Source: Desemzia sp045528445
Lineage (GTDB): Bacteria > Bacillota > Bacilli > Lactobacillales > Carnobacteriaceae
Length of the DNA: 64,000 bases
Reading direction: 5' to 3'
NCBI RefSeq assembly: GCF_045528445.1
Contig: NZ_JBGQQU010000007.1
Location: 1 to 64,000 of the forward strand
Of the stretch, positions 42,112 through 51,183 are shown in pieces; position 1 is the first letter of the stretch; each line of letters opens with the position of its first letter. The position numbers were made by a program, and so were the translations under genes. Under the pieces are notes generated by a model. The model worked only from the letters and a program-made list of their open reading frames with translations, was not told where the DNA came from and made no database searches.

Positions 42112-43238
42112 GTGAAAAAGTGAAGATTGCTGTTGTAGGCGGGGGGGTCGTGGGCTCCACAACAGCTTTTTACCTCAGCCAACAATCGCAATATGACGTA
42201 ACCCTTTATGATAGCGGGACAGGTCAAGCTACATCAGCTGCAGCGGGGATTATTTGCCCGTGGTTGTCACAACGTCGGAATAAACAGTGGTACCAGTTAG
42301 CCGCTAGTGGTGCGGCCTTTTACCCTCAATTGATGCAGGATTTAGGCGAAGACCCCGCTCGTTCGGATATTTACCGTCAAGTCGGGACATTGGTGTTCAA
42401 AAAAACGCCTAAACTTTTAGCTAAACTAGAAAAGATTGCGGTAAAACGACGCGAAGATGCACCTGCTATTGGAGAGTTAGCCATCTTGTCTCCTGAAGAA
42501 ATCACAGAAAAGATGCCGCTTCTTGATGTTGAAGAGCATGCTCTGTTTGCATCAGGCGGTGCTAAAGTGGATGGTGCTTTGTTGACCAGTAAATTAAAAG
42601 AACAAGCTCAGAAAAACGGTGCTGTCGTTATCAATGATGCTATAGAACTTTCTGTAGCAGATACTGCAGAACAACGGTACTCCCTAAAATCCGAAACTAA
42701 TGAGCAGACATTTGATAAAGTCGTTTTGACGGTCGGTGCTTGGCTGCCGAAATTGCTTGAACCACTTGGATACTCGGTGGATATACGTCCTCAAAAAGGC
42801 CAATTGGTCGAATTGCATTTGGATGCAAAAACAGACGATTGGCCGGTGGTTATGCCGGATGGGGAAAAAGACATCATTCCATTTGCCAACGGAAAAGTGA
42901 TTGTCGGTGCGACTCATGAAAATGATCAAGGTTATGATTTAGAGCCGACTAAACAACAATTGCGTGTGATGCTGGACGAAGCCATTGAAATGGCTCCTCA
43001 GCTAGCTGTTGCAGATATCAAAGGGATTCGTGTGGGTACGCGTGCTTATACTTCCGACTTTGCGCCATTTTTCGGAGAAGTTTTTGATGCTCCTGGATTG
43101 TATGCTGCTAGCGGGTTAGGTTCGTCAGGACTGACCAGTGGCCCAATGATTGCGAAAATTTTGGTACAGCTCATTAATGGAGAGGTTACAGATTTGCCTG
43201 TGGGAGACTATCCGATTGAAAACTACATTAAAAAATAA
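42108..43238 (+). CDS. FAD-dependent oxidoreductase, DAO (glycine/D-amino acid oxidase) family
   Basis: A 376-aa flavoprotein with the N-terminal dinucleotide loop IAVVGGGVVGSTTAFYLSQ and the FAD signature TSAAAGIICPWLSQRRNK. The substrate domain includes VDIRPQKGQLVEL, and the C-terminal FAD segment is LYAASGLGSSGLTSGPMIAKIL. It overlaps proA by four bases, so it is translationally coupled to proline genes, where proC might be expected. A role oxidising proline, D-proline or another imino acid is an inference from that placement; the family also covers sarcosine and glycine oxidases. Confidence 0.88.
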   Translation: MSEKVKIAVVGGGVVGSTTAFYLSQQSQYDVTLYDSGTGQATSAAAGIICPWLSQRRNKQWYQLAASGAAFYPQLMQDLGEDPARSDIYRQVGTLVFKKTPKLLAKLEKIAVKRREDAPAIGELAILSPEEITEKMPLLDVEEHALFASGGAKVDGALLTSKLKEQAQKNGAVVINDAIELSVADTAEQRYSLKSETNEQTFDKVVLTVGAWLPKLLEPLGYSVDIRPQKGQLVELHLDAKTDDWPVVMPDGEKDIIPFANGKVIVGATHENDQGYDLEPTKQQLRVMLDEAIEMAPQLAVADIKGIRVGTRAYTSDFAPFFGEVFDAPGLYAASGLGSSGLTSGPMIAKILVQLINGEVTDLPVGDYPIENYIKK

Positions 43239-43253
43239 CAAAATTGGTTATTA

Positions 43254-43316
43254 CCTAAACACCCTAATTAGCGTTCCTCGATGTATCATGAGCGCTAGAT
43301 AGGGTGTTTTTGTTTT
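43254..43316 (+). terminator. Terminator of the pro operon
   Basis: AACACCCTA..AGCG, large loop, GCGCTAGATAGGGTGTTTTTG. Confidence 0.7.
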
Positions 43317-43365
43317 TTATGATTTTCGCTTCGCTTATAAAAAGAAAGTTCCTTTAGAGAGTCTT

Positions 43366-43621
43366 TTACTTAACATTCTACGTTGTTTTTTTAGTCAAAA
43401 TATGAGCTAAAGGGGTTCTAGCTCATATTCTACTCAGATTTTTGCTGTCAATCGTTAAGCAGACTGGTTCTAGTTTATAATCTAATCGGTTTTTTGAGGT
43501 CTATTGTTAAGTAGACTGGCTATAGCTCACATTTACTCGGATTTTTAAAACCAATTGCGAACTAGACGGCCTCCAGCTCACATTTGCTGTAACTTTTCAG
43601 AATGGTTTGTTAGCTAGACAG
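43366..43621. repeat. Tandem repeat array, five degenerate units of about 52 bp
   Basis: Units at about 43366-43415, 43416-43467, 43468-43519, 43520-43569 and 43570-43621. Shared blocks per unit: TCTAGCTCA(T)AT, then TCTACTCAGATTTTT, then TTAAGCAGACTGG or its variants (TTAAGTAGACTGG, AACTAGACGG, TTAGCTAGACAG). Unit length is kept at 50-52 bp while sequence has drifted. No gene, between convergent genes. Confidence 0.65.
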
Positions 43622-43739
43622 CCGAGTACACGAGCTACCAAGAGAAAATTTGTAATAAGCTTTTTTTAAAACCCCTTAAATAACTAGATATGAAAAAAGT
43701 GCCTATCAAAATTCACAGACACTCTTTTTTCTTCTATTA

Positions 43740-45302
43740 CTATCCTTCACCATTCATGACTTTAAAATTATCATTCACCGTTGCATCAATCACAGGATTC
43801 TTTTTGATGTACTCGCCAATCAGTTCGCTCATGTCCGTGGTTACTTCACGCACGATTTTCGAAGCATCAAACATCATGTAATCTCCCCCGCCAACTGCGC
43901 GGTATTGATTGGTGACCACTTCTAACGGCTCATCCTCAGAAATGGGTTTGCCATCTTGGGCCAACTCTACAATACGCGAGCCGATGGGTTTACTGACATC
44001 AATCGTGTACTCAACCCCTTCATACATATCATAATTGTAATGTTGCGGCTTCGGATCCATGAAATCGGGATTTACTCCGATTGAACCATCGCTTTCCAAA
44101 GCAAAATATCCTGCAGATTGCTCCAATGCCGCTTTCAAATCAGCACCAGTAATGGCTAAAACAGCTAGTGTATTGGGGTAAATGTAATTGGTCACAATAT
44201 CTCGGGTGGTAATCGTGTTGCCAAATCCAGTCCCCAGATTGTTAAACAAAGCTGTCCCCGAAATACTCGTTCCCGTAGCGTGCATTTGTACTTTTTGAAT
44301 CAGTTCAATATACGGGTGTTCTTTGACGCGGACTTGATGAGGGTCAGTGATGTGCATGTCGCCCTTTACCACTCCGACTGTCTGGTCTAGCCAGTCTTCC
44401 ACTTCGTTGTGCAGTGGCTCAAAATGTTGTTTCAATTCGGAATCACACTCAACTTCTGCTACTGAAATCAAACTCGGCACCATCGACACAACCACATATC
44501 CATCAGCCTTTTGCTCTAATTGCACAACAACCTTTCCCACATAACTGCCTTTATCACTCGGTTGGATAACCGCAACTCCGTTCACGTTTTCTGCAATTAC
44601 CCGGTGTTGATGCCCGGTCAATAAGACATCAATCCCGTCCACTTCACTGAGCAATTGGTACCCTTCATTCTCACCCGTCAATACTTCTGTCGGCTCGCCC
44701 GTTTTTAAATCCCGTTCAAATCCTCCATGATAACTGACTACCACAATATCAGCTTCTTCTCGCAATAAAGGGACGATTTCTTTAGCACACTCTACAGCAG
44801 ATTGGAAATGCAGTCCTGCGTAGTGATTCGGATGCTCCCATTGCGAAATGTATTGCGTCGTCAATCCTAGAAAGCCGATTTTCACGCCTTCTTTTTCAAA
44901 TACGCCATATCCTTTGCCAAAAGCTGGTTCATTTTGTACATTCAAAATATTGGCTGACATCACCGGAAAATCAGCTGCTGCGATGCCTTTTTTCAAATAC
45001 TCCAGCCCATAGTTAAAACTGTGATTGCCCAAGACTCCTACATCATATTTCATCGCGTTCAATGCTTGCATCAATTCTGCAGGAGTTTTTCGCTGTTTAG
45101 CCAAGTAGTAACTTAAAGAAGAACCTTGGATGTAATCTCCATTTTCCACTGTAAATACAGGCCCCTTGGCTTTTTTACGTTCTTCTTTAAAGACCGTTGC
45201 GGCTTTTAAAATACCAAACGGTTCGTCCATGTTTCTTTTTTGATAAGTAGTCGGAAATAAATAACCGTGCAAGTCACTCGTTTCTAGAATCGTCAATTCC
45301 AT
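43740..45302 (-). CDS. Cytoplasmic 5'-nucleotidase / 2',3'-cyclic phosphodiesterase-type metallophosphoesterase
   Basis: A 520-aa two-domain protein. N-terminal calcineurin-like domain with metal ligands LETSDLHGYL (start), ENGDYIQGS, LGNHSFNYG, VVSYHGGFERD and LTGHQHR. C-terminal 5'-nucleotidase substrate domain from about residue 330, with NLGTGFGNTITTRDI and NQYRAVGGGDY. Unlike the usual secreted family members it has no signal peptide, so it should act in the cytoplasm, like YfkN/YunD-type proteins. The start is ATG 45302 (GGAG nine bases upstream), not the ATG five codons earlier. Last gene of the Ugp-like cluster. Confidence 0.9.
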   Translation of the reverse strand: MELTILETSDLHGYLFPTTYQKRNMDEPFGILKAATVFKEERKKAKGPVFTVENGDYIQGSSLSYYLAKQRKTPAELMQALNAMKYDVGVLGNHSFNYGLEYLKKGIAAADFPVMSANILNVQNEPAFGKGYGVFEKEGVKIGFLGLTTQYISQWEHPNHYAGLHFQSAVECAKEIVPLLREEADIVVVSYHGGFERDLKTGEPTEVLTGENEGYQLLSEVDGIDVLLTGHQHRVIAENVNGVAVIQPSDKGSYVGKVVVQLEQKADGYVVVSMVPSLISVAEVECDSELKQHFEPLHNEVEDWLDQTVGVVKGDMHITDPHQVRVKEHPYIELIQKVQMHATGTSISGTALFNNLGTGFGNTITTRDIVTNYIYPNTLAVLAITGADLKAALEQSAGYFALESDGSIGVNPDFMDPKPQHYNYDMYEGVEYTIDVSKPIGSRIVELAQDGKPISEDEPLEVVTNQYRAVGGGDYMMFDASKIVREVTTDMSELIGEYIKKNPVIDATVNDNFKVMNGEG

Positions 45303-45344
45303 TTGCGTCATCTCCATCTCTTAATATGATTGATTTTAACACAG

Positions 45345-45382
45345 AAAACCATTTAGCTGTTATCGCCAAATGGTTTCCTGAT
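45345..45382 (-). terminator. Hairpin between the hydrolase and phosphoesterase genes
   Basis: AAACCATTTGGC, loop GATAACA, GCTAAATGGTTTTC on the minus strand. The T tail is short; partial termination or processing site. Confidence 0.5.
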
Positions 45383-45391
45383 GCATTATGG

Positions 45392-46699
45392 TTAGTCCTG
45401 TTCAATTTCACTCGCAGAATAAACTACTCCTTTTTCTGCTAATAAAGAAGGCACTCCTTCTGCAATAAATCTTCGGTGCATTTTTTCTGGTTCAAATGTA
45501 TGCCAAGGTATTGTGTGTTTGGCGTGCACTTTTTGGGCAATACCGATCAAGTCTCCTTGAGCCGCATGTCCACTGGTGCTAAATGGCAGAAACTCAAACT
45601 GATTGGCAGCTAATTTGTCCAATAAAACGGCATAGTTGTTGTCGTAATCACCAAGGGGTTCGCCATTGCTGTGAGCATAAATACCTTTATCAAATGCCGA
45701 TACTGCCTCTATATTTTTAAAGCTGTTTTGCAACACATACTGTTCCGGATGTTGCTGCACTTCGGCTAAAGAAATCCACTTTGTACCAGACTGTTCTTGA
45801 AGATCCGTTGCTGATTCCGTCAAGACTGTCCATGTTTCATTTGGATAGAAAGTGTTCATTAACTGAGCATAAGATTCCTCAAACACAAAGGTGCGACCGC
45901 ATTCTTCTGTTGCTAGAGAAACATTTCGTAATCGATCCACATTCCGAATATACGGATTGTAAAAGATGATTTGATCGATTGTGGATTGGAGCAATTGCTT
46001 CCAGTTTTCTACTAACCCTTTTTCTGAATCGAAACCAGATTCTTTTGAACTTTCAAAACTAAACGTGGTCCCTTCCAGCAACAATACATCAGGATGCCAC
46101 TCTGCAGCCTCTTGCACCCATTTTTCAACGCGTTCCGGATAATACCCTGTCAAACGCACGTCGCCTGAATGAATTAATTTCAATCCTGGCGCTTCAATAA
46201 AAAAGGCGCAAGCTCCTATCGTATCGTGATCGGTCAATTTAGGTTGGACTTGAATATCACCAATCTGAATTTTTTCGTCATCGCTAAAAGTAATGCGTTC
46301 CACATGACTCTTATCTTCTTCTCCTACTGCTACTAATGTCTGGTACAATTTGTCTGTTTCTTCTGAAAGATAAACTTTCGTTGTAGCGGGCAAGTATTTC
46401 AATAATCCCATGTGATCCAAATGCAAGTGAGAAATAAAAATTGCTGTTTCCAGTGAACTGTCTTCAATTGAAGACAGTTTTATCGTTTGAAATGCTGAAG
46501 TATCATATAATTCAGGAATAGCAGGCATAAAACCATGTTTGATCAAATATTCCATTTCACTAAGCCCATCGGTATTTTCAATCCCTTTTCCAATACCCGT
46601 TAGTCCAAAATCACAGATAACTCGCGCTGTTTCTGTCTGTATTTCAACAATATTTCCGCCAATTGTATTCAGACCATTCCAAATCTGAAATGTCGTCAT
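45392..46699 (-). CDS. Metallo-beta-lactamase-fold hydrolase
   Basis: A 435-aa MBL-fold protein. Zinc motif IFISHLHLDHMGLLKYLP (about residues 87-104), HSGDVRLTGY as motif IV (about 180-190), and a C-terminal GHAAQGDLIGIAQKVHAKHTIPWHTFEPE that resembles the beta-CASP/RNase J end. It therefore probably acts on a phosphodiester or nucleotide-like substrate. It lies 10 bp after the binding-protein gene in the Ugp-like operon, so its substrate is probably what the transporter brings in (inference). Confidence 0.85.
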   Translation of the reverse strand: MTTFQIWNGLNTIGGNIVEIQTETARVICDFGLTGIGKGIENTDGLSEMEYLIKHGFMPAIPELYDTSAFQTIKLSSIEDSSLETAIFISHLHLDHMGLLKYLPATTKVYLSEETDKLYQTLVAVGEEDKSHVERITFSDDEKIQIGDIQVQPKLTDHDTIGACAFFIEAPGLKLIHSGDVRLTGYYPERVEKWVQEAAEWHPDVLLLEGTTFSFESSKESGFDSEKGLVENWKQLLQSTIDQIIFYNPYIRNVDRLRNVSLATEECGRTFVFEESYAQLMNTFYPNETWTVLTESATDLQEQSGTKWISLAEVQQHPEQYVLQNSFKNIEAVSAFDKGIYAHSNGEPLGDYDNNYAVLLDKLAANQFEFLPFSTSGHAAQGDLIGIAQKVHAKHTIPWHTFEPEKMHRRFIAEGVPSLLAEKGVVYSASEIEQD

Positions 46700-46709
46700 T
46701 CAATCGCTC

Positions 46710-48032
46710 CTATTTGTTTTCGTCTAATAGTGCTTGAGTAGATTCTTCTAGTTGAGTCAATGATACTTGAATATCTGTATCATTTACCAATACACCATCT
46801 AGCGTTTCCAATAGATTATTGCGGTATTCTCCAGAACCTACAAATGAAGGAGAAGACATCCCATATTCTAATTCTAAGTTAGCTGCTTGTGCACGAGGGT
46901 TTTCTTCTAAATATGTTTTGTATTCTTCCACTTCTAATGCTGAACGGCGAATTGGCACATAACCCGTTTCAATTGCCCATGTAGCTGTATTTTCAGGTTC
47001 TAATAAGAAAGCCATGAAAGCAATCGCAGCTTGTTGTTCTTCTTCTGTTGCAGATGAGAATACGCCTAAGTCATTTCCTGCAAATAAAGTCAATTGAGTA
47101 TCGTTGTAAGCAGGAAGTTCAGCTGTGCTCCAGTTGATGCCATTTTCTTCAGCAACAGGAACTACGTGAGCTAAACCAGCACTTGAACCAATGTATAGAG
47201 CACTCTCTCCGCGGCCAAATGGACCAGAGAAGAATCCATCTTCACCTGCTGTACGAGCATATCCTTGATCAATCAAGTCCATTAAAAGTGTTAAAGCTTC
47301 GACACTTTCTTCGCCGCCGATATCAGTAGTCAACGTTTCGCCATTGATAAATTCTGCATCGTTTTGACGAGCCAATGTTTCGTACTCCATTTCATATGAA
47401 TTTTCAAGACCAAGAGCTACCGCATCGTCTCCAGCAGCTACCATTTGTTCTCCTAGAGCGGATACTTCTTCCCAAGTTGTTGGGACTTCAACGCCATATT
47501 CGTCTAGAATATCTTGATTGAAATACATTACCCGAGTTGATTTGGAGAAAGGCATGGCATATAGTTCTTCATTGTATGTTGAACTGCTTAAGAATCCTTC
47601 ATAAATATCGTCCATCGCTTCTTGAGTAAAGCCAGTGTCGCTAACAAGTATATCTGTTAAAGGAACCAATAAATTGTTGTCCGCTAAATCTGGAACATCC
47701 CCTGGAGTCAATTGAGCCATTGTTGGTAAATCGCCAGAAACGCCAGATGCCATGATTTTTTGTTGCAGTGTATCGTAATCGCCTTGGTTTTGTTCTTCAA
47801 CCACGTATTGATCTTGTGATTCATTAAACGCATCCGTCAATTTCGTGATGGTTTCTTGGTGAGGTCCATTCATCGCATGCCAAAACGTGATTTCAACAGT
47901 TTCGCCTGTTGCATCTGCTGAACTGTTTTCTTCCGTTGTTGCCGTTTCCCCTTCACCAGCTCCACAAGCTCCCAATACAAACGCACTCATTAATGTAACT
48001 GCTCCTGCCAACAACTTTTTAGACTTTTTCAT
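46710..48032 (-). CDS. ABC transporter substrate-binding lipoprotein (UgpB-like)
   Basis: A 440-aa extracellular solute-binding protein family 1. Signal peptide with lipobox VLGAC (Cys about residue 23). FWHAMNGPHQETITKLTDAFN, MPFSKSTRVMYFNQDIL and the C-terminal TGYVPIRRSA are characteristic of the UgpB (sn-glycerol-3-phosphate) branch. A sugar substrate is possible. AGGGAGAG upstream of ATG 48032. Confidence 0.9.
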   Translation of the reverse strand: MKKSKKLLAGAVTLMSAFVLGACGAGEGETATTEENSSADATGETVEITFWHAMNGPHQETITKLTDAFNESQDQYVVEEQNQGDYDTLQQKIMASGVSGDLPTMAQLTPGDVPDLADNNLLVPLTDILVSDTGFTQEAMDDIYEGFLSSSTYNEELYAMPFSKSTRVMYFNQDILDEYGVEVPTTWEEVSALGEQMVAAGDDAVALGLENSYEMEYETLARQNDAEFINGETLTTDIGGEESVEALTLLMDLIDQGYARTAGEDGFFSGPFGRGESALYIGSSAGLAHVVPVAEENGINWSTAELPAYNDTQLTLFAGNDLGVFSSATEEEQQAAIAFMAFLLEPENTATWAIETGYVPIRRSALEVEEYKTYLEENPRAQAANLELEYGMSSPSFVGSGEYRNNLLETLDGVLVNDTDIQVSLTQLEESTQALLDENK

Positions 48033-48072
48033 TTCTTCTTTCTCTCCCTTATATGTATATTTTTTTGGGCTT

Positions 48073-48894
48073 TTACCCTTTTAACCCACTCTTAGATATC
48101 CCAGCAATAATCTGTTTTTGAAGAAAAACATAAATGATGACCATTGGGATAATAACGATTGTTGAAGCCGCCATTAACAGCTCAAAGCGTGTTCCTGCTT
48201 CGGTTGTGAAAGCTTGCAATCCAACAGGTAATGTCCGAAGCTCGGTGTCATTGGTCACAATCAACGGCCACATAAATGAATTCCAGCTGCCGATAATTTT
48301 TAAAATCGCAATCGCTACAATTGAAGATTTTCCTAAAGGCACCATGATGGACCATAAAAAACGGAAGTCACTGGAGCCATCCACTTTTGCAGCGTAATAC
48401 AACTCATTCGGTACGCCTTGAAAAGTCTGACGTAATGCAAACACAGAAAAGATACTTGCCAGCCAAGGAACAATCAGTGCGGCATACGTGTTGATCAAAT
48501 CAAATCGGGACAAGGTTACAAAGTTCGGAATAATCAACAATTCTCCCGGCACCATCATAGTCGCAATTAAAATCGTAAAGAGGATATTTTTTCCATAAAA
48601 CTCCATCTTCGCAAAAGCAAAGGCCGCTAAAATCGTCGTGATCAGTTCACCGGCTGTCGAAAGCACCGTCACCAAAACACTGTTTAAGAAATACCGTCCA
48701 AAGGGTGCTGCGTTCCAAGCCTCAATATAATTTTCAAATTTAGGCTCATCCGGAATCCATACTGGCGGCATCTGCATCGTTTCGCCGGCAGATTTGATAG
48801 ACGTTGACAACATCCATACAAAAGGAATCAACATCGTAATGGCACCAAGCGTTAGTAAAATATATAAAATGGATTTTTGTACTTTTTCACTCAT
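48073..48894 (-). CDS. ABC transporter permease (UgpE-like)
   Basis: A 273-aa permease with six membrane helices (ILLTLGAITMLIPFVWMLSTS at the start) and the EAA loop ELYYAAKVDGSSDFRFLWSIMVPL. The family is MalG/UgpE. It lies 16 bp after its partner permease and 40 bp before the binding-protein gene. AAAGGAA upstream of ATG 48894. Confidence 0.93.
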   Translation of the reverse strand: MSEKVQKSILYILLTLGAITMLIPFVWMLSTSIKSAGETMQMPPVWIPDEPKFENYIEAWNAAPFGRYFLNSVLVTVLSTAGELITTILAAFAFAKMEFYGKNILFTILIATMMVPGELLIIPNFVTLSRFDLINTYAALIVPWLASIFSVFALRQTFQGVPNELYYAAKVDGSSDFRFLWSIMVPLGKSSIVAIAILKIIGSWNSFMWPLIVTNDTELRTLPVGLQAFTTEAGTRFELLMAASTIVIIPMVIIYVFLQKQIIAGISKSGLKG

Positions 48895-48910
48895 TTAGCC
48901 AATTCCTTTC

Positions 48911-49801
48911 TTAATAATGGACAAATTTGCGATTGTAAGCTAACTGCAGAACAGTCACAAGTAAAATAATAACGAATAAGACTACTCCCGCTGCTGCCGC
49001 TTCACCGTAATTGTATTCGGTATAAAATTTTTCATATAAATAGTACACCACTGTCAACGCAGAATTCCCTGGACCAGGTCGGCCTTGGAACATCGCATAA
49101 ACTTCATCAAACACTTTAAAATTATTGATGAACCCCGTAACAGTTACTAAAAACGTTGTCGGACTCAACAATGGAATTGTAATGTTTAAAAATCGTTGCC
49201 ACGGACTTGCACCGTCAATCTTAGCCGCTGAATAATAACTCTCATCAATATTGTTCAACCCCACTAAAAAGAGGATGATGTTAAAGCCTAATCCTTTCCA
49301 AACGGACATAATAATCAATCCCAGTAAAGCATAATCAGGATCCGTCAGCCAATTGACTGGATCAATGCCAAACCAGCCTAAAAAGTAATTCATCAATCCA
49401 AAACGCGTATGGTAAATCCAGTTCCAAACCAATGAAATCGCCACTGTACTGGTTACAAAAGGCAAGAAATAGATGGTTCTGAAAAAACTGGACAACAGTT
49501 TTATCTTGTTCAGCATCAACGCGATAAATAACGATAATGCGATCGATACAGGAACGACTCCCAATACAAAAATGAAGGTGTTTTTTAGGGCAATATGAAA
49601 ATTAGGGTCTTGGAAAATCTCCACGAAGTTTCCGATACCATATTCGTTGACGATATCCTGGAAAAAATTGTAATCCGTATAAAAGCTCATCGCCAAAGAT
49701 TTAAAAATCGGGTAAATATTGAATGTCAGCATAACGATCAACATGGGGGCTAAGTACATATAGGCTTTTAAAGAGCTTTTCCAAGTTGGTTTCTGGATCA
49801 T
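48911..49801 (-). CDS. ABC transporter permease (UgpA-like)
   Basis: A 296-aa permease with six membrane helices (AYMYLAPMLIVMLTFNIYPIF) and EAA loop ESYYSAAKIDGASPWQRFLNITIPLL. MalF/UgpA branch. Its ATG overlaps the ATPase stop codon by four bases (ATGA), so translation is coupled. Confidence 0.93.
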   Translation of the reverse strand: MIQKPTWKSSLKAYMYLAPMLIVMLTFNIYPIFKSLAMSFYTDYNFFQDIVNEYGIGNFVEIFQDPNFHIALKNTFIFVLGVVPVSIALSLFIALMLNKIKLLSSFFRTIYFLPFVTSTVAISLVWNWIYHTRFGLMNYFLGWFGIDPVNWLTDPDYALLGLIIMSVWKGLGFNIILFLVGLNNIDESYYSAAKIDGASPWQRFLNITIPLLSPTTFLVTVTGFINNFKVFDEVYAMFQGRPGPGNSALTVVYYLYEKFYTEYNYGEAAAAGVVLFVIILLVTVLQLAYNRKFVHY

Positions 49802-50853
49802 TGAGCAACCTCCTCCTCCATCAGCAACGCTTGCCCTGCAGCATCAAAGTAAAGGACATCCTTTGCGTCAATCGTCAGATGAAGGGTCTCACCGATTTGA
49901 AATTCCCCTGTTATATTATTGGCAACAATAGCCAGTCCATCTTGGATTAATTTGATCGATGTGTCTTTCCCGATCCGCTCGATATGAGTGACTTCTCCCG
50001 TGTAAAAAGCTTTAGTAGGATCTATTGTTTGGACGATGTTTTCAGGGCGAACACCGATTTTCTTCACTTGCTGCTGGATCATTTCAGGAAGTTCCAACGT
50101 AGAAAGGTTGATCCGCGAATCATCTGCATCAAATGTATTGATGGCTGGATTCCCTAAAAATTCCGCTACAAATAAATTACTTGGGTGCTCGTAAAGTTTT
50201 TGCGGCTCGCTGATTTGTTGAATGTGTCCTTCATTTAATACCATCACATGATCTGAGATGCTCAACGCTTCTTCTTGATCATGAGTCACAAAAATAGTGG
50301 TAACATTAGTTTCTTGCTGGATACGGCGAATCTCTTCGCGCATCTCGATTCGCAAACGGGCATCTAAATTGGATAACGGTTCATCCATCAATAAAATATC
50401 CGGCTCTTTTGCTAGCGCTCGGGCAATGGCAACTCGCTGCTGCTGTCCACCTGAAAGTTGCTTAGGTTTCTTATGTATGTGGTCTTCGATCTGTACAAGC
50501 TTGGCTAATTCCAGTGCACGTTCTTTCCGTTGCTTTTTAGGCATCTTTACCATTTTCAACGGGAACATAATATTTTCTAGAACAGACAAATGAGGGTACA
50601 AGGCGTAATTTTGAAAAACCATGCCCACTTTTCTTTTTACAGCATCTTGCTTGGTGACCTCTTTCTCATTGAAAAATATTTTCCCTTTCGTAGGAAAGGT
50701 TAATCCTGATATCAACATCAAAGTCGTTGATTTTCCACAGCCGCTTGGTCCTAATATAGAAACCAGCGAATGTTCGGGAATAACAAAATTCAGATCATGC
50801 AATACTTCTTTGTCTCCATAATCCATAGCAATTTCTTCAAAATGAACTTGCAC
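49798..50853 (-). CDS. ABC transporter ATP-binding protein (UgpC/MsmK-like)
   Basis: A 351-aa ATPase with Walker A LGPSGCGKSTTLML (about 34-47), Q-loop VFQNYALYPHLSV, signature LSGGQQQRVAIARAL, Walker B ILLMDEPLSNLDARLR, and a C-terminal TOBE domain (about 270-345). It energises the two permeases. The start is GTG 50853: GAGGTG lies seven bases upstream, whereas the GTG three codons earlier is part of that site. First gene of the six-gene cluster ATPase-permease-permease-binding protein-MBL hydrolase-metallophosphoesterase. Confidence 0.93.
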   Translation of the reverse strand: MQVHFEEIAMDYGDKEVLHDLNFVIPEHSLVSILGPSGCGKSTTLMLISGLTFPTKGKIFFNEKEVTKQDAVKRKVGMVFQNYALYPHLSVLENIMFPLKMVKMPKKQRKERALELAKLVQIEDHIHKKPKQLSGGQQQRVAIARALAKEPDILLMDEPLSNLDARLRIEMREEIRRIQQETNVTTIFVTHDQEEALSISDHVMVLNEGHIQQISEPQKLYEHPSNLFVAEFLGNPAINTFDADDSRINLSTLELPEMIQQQVKKIGVRPENIVQTIDPTKAFYTGEVTHIERIGKDTSIKLIQDGLAIVANNITGEFQIGETLHLTIDAKDVLYFDAAGQALLMEEEVAQ

Positions 50854-51128
50854 ACTTTTCACCTCTTATTTTTTCTTTACTGCTTTCCTATCCAAAAACA
50901 TTGTAACAAACCAGAATGGATTTGGATACATAAATTTAATGTAAAGTTCGTGATTTAACAAGTTCGTTTGTTTTGTTTTTGTAAACATATTGCTTAAAAT
51001 GTGCATTTGTTGTATATTGTAGTACTGGAGGCTTTATCTATAAAGCAAGTATATAGGTTTAATAACTATAAATCGTTCGTGTTTAACCGAGATGTATTTG
51101 GATTACTCACAGAAGATTTCACACAATA
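50854..51128. other. Upstream region of the Ugp-like operon
   Basis: About 275 bp of AT-rich DNA with no gene. Several near -10 motifs (TACAAT about 50903-50898 on the minus strand) but no convincing -35, and no confident operator. Confidence 0.4.
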
Positions 51129-51167
51129 GAAAAAGGGCTGCCTCTTTTATGAGACAACCCCTTTTCT
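51129..51167 (-). terminator. Terminator of the lipoprotein gene
   Basis: AAAAGGGGTTGTCTC, loop ATAAAA, GAGGCAGCCCTTTTTC on the minus strand, directly after the stop codon. Confidence 0.82.
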
Positions 51168-51183
51168 ATCGTGCCTATTCATT

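Noticed and set aside
43366..43621. Possible CRISPR array
   Set aside because: Units are degenerate and contiguous with no unique spacers, and no cas genes are near.
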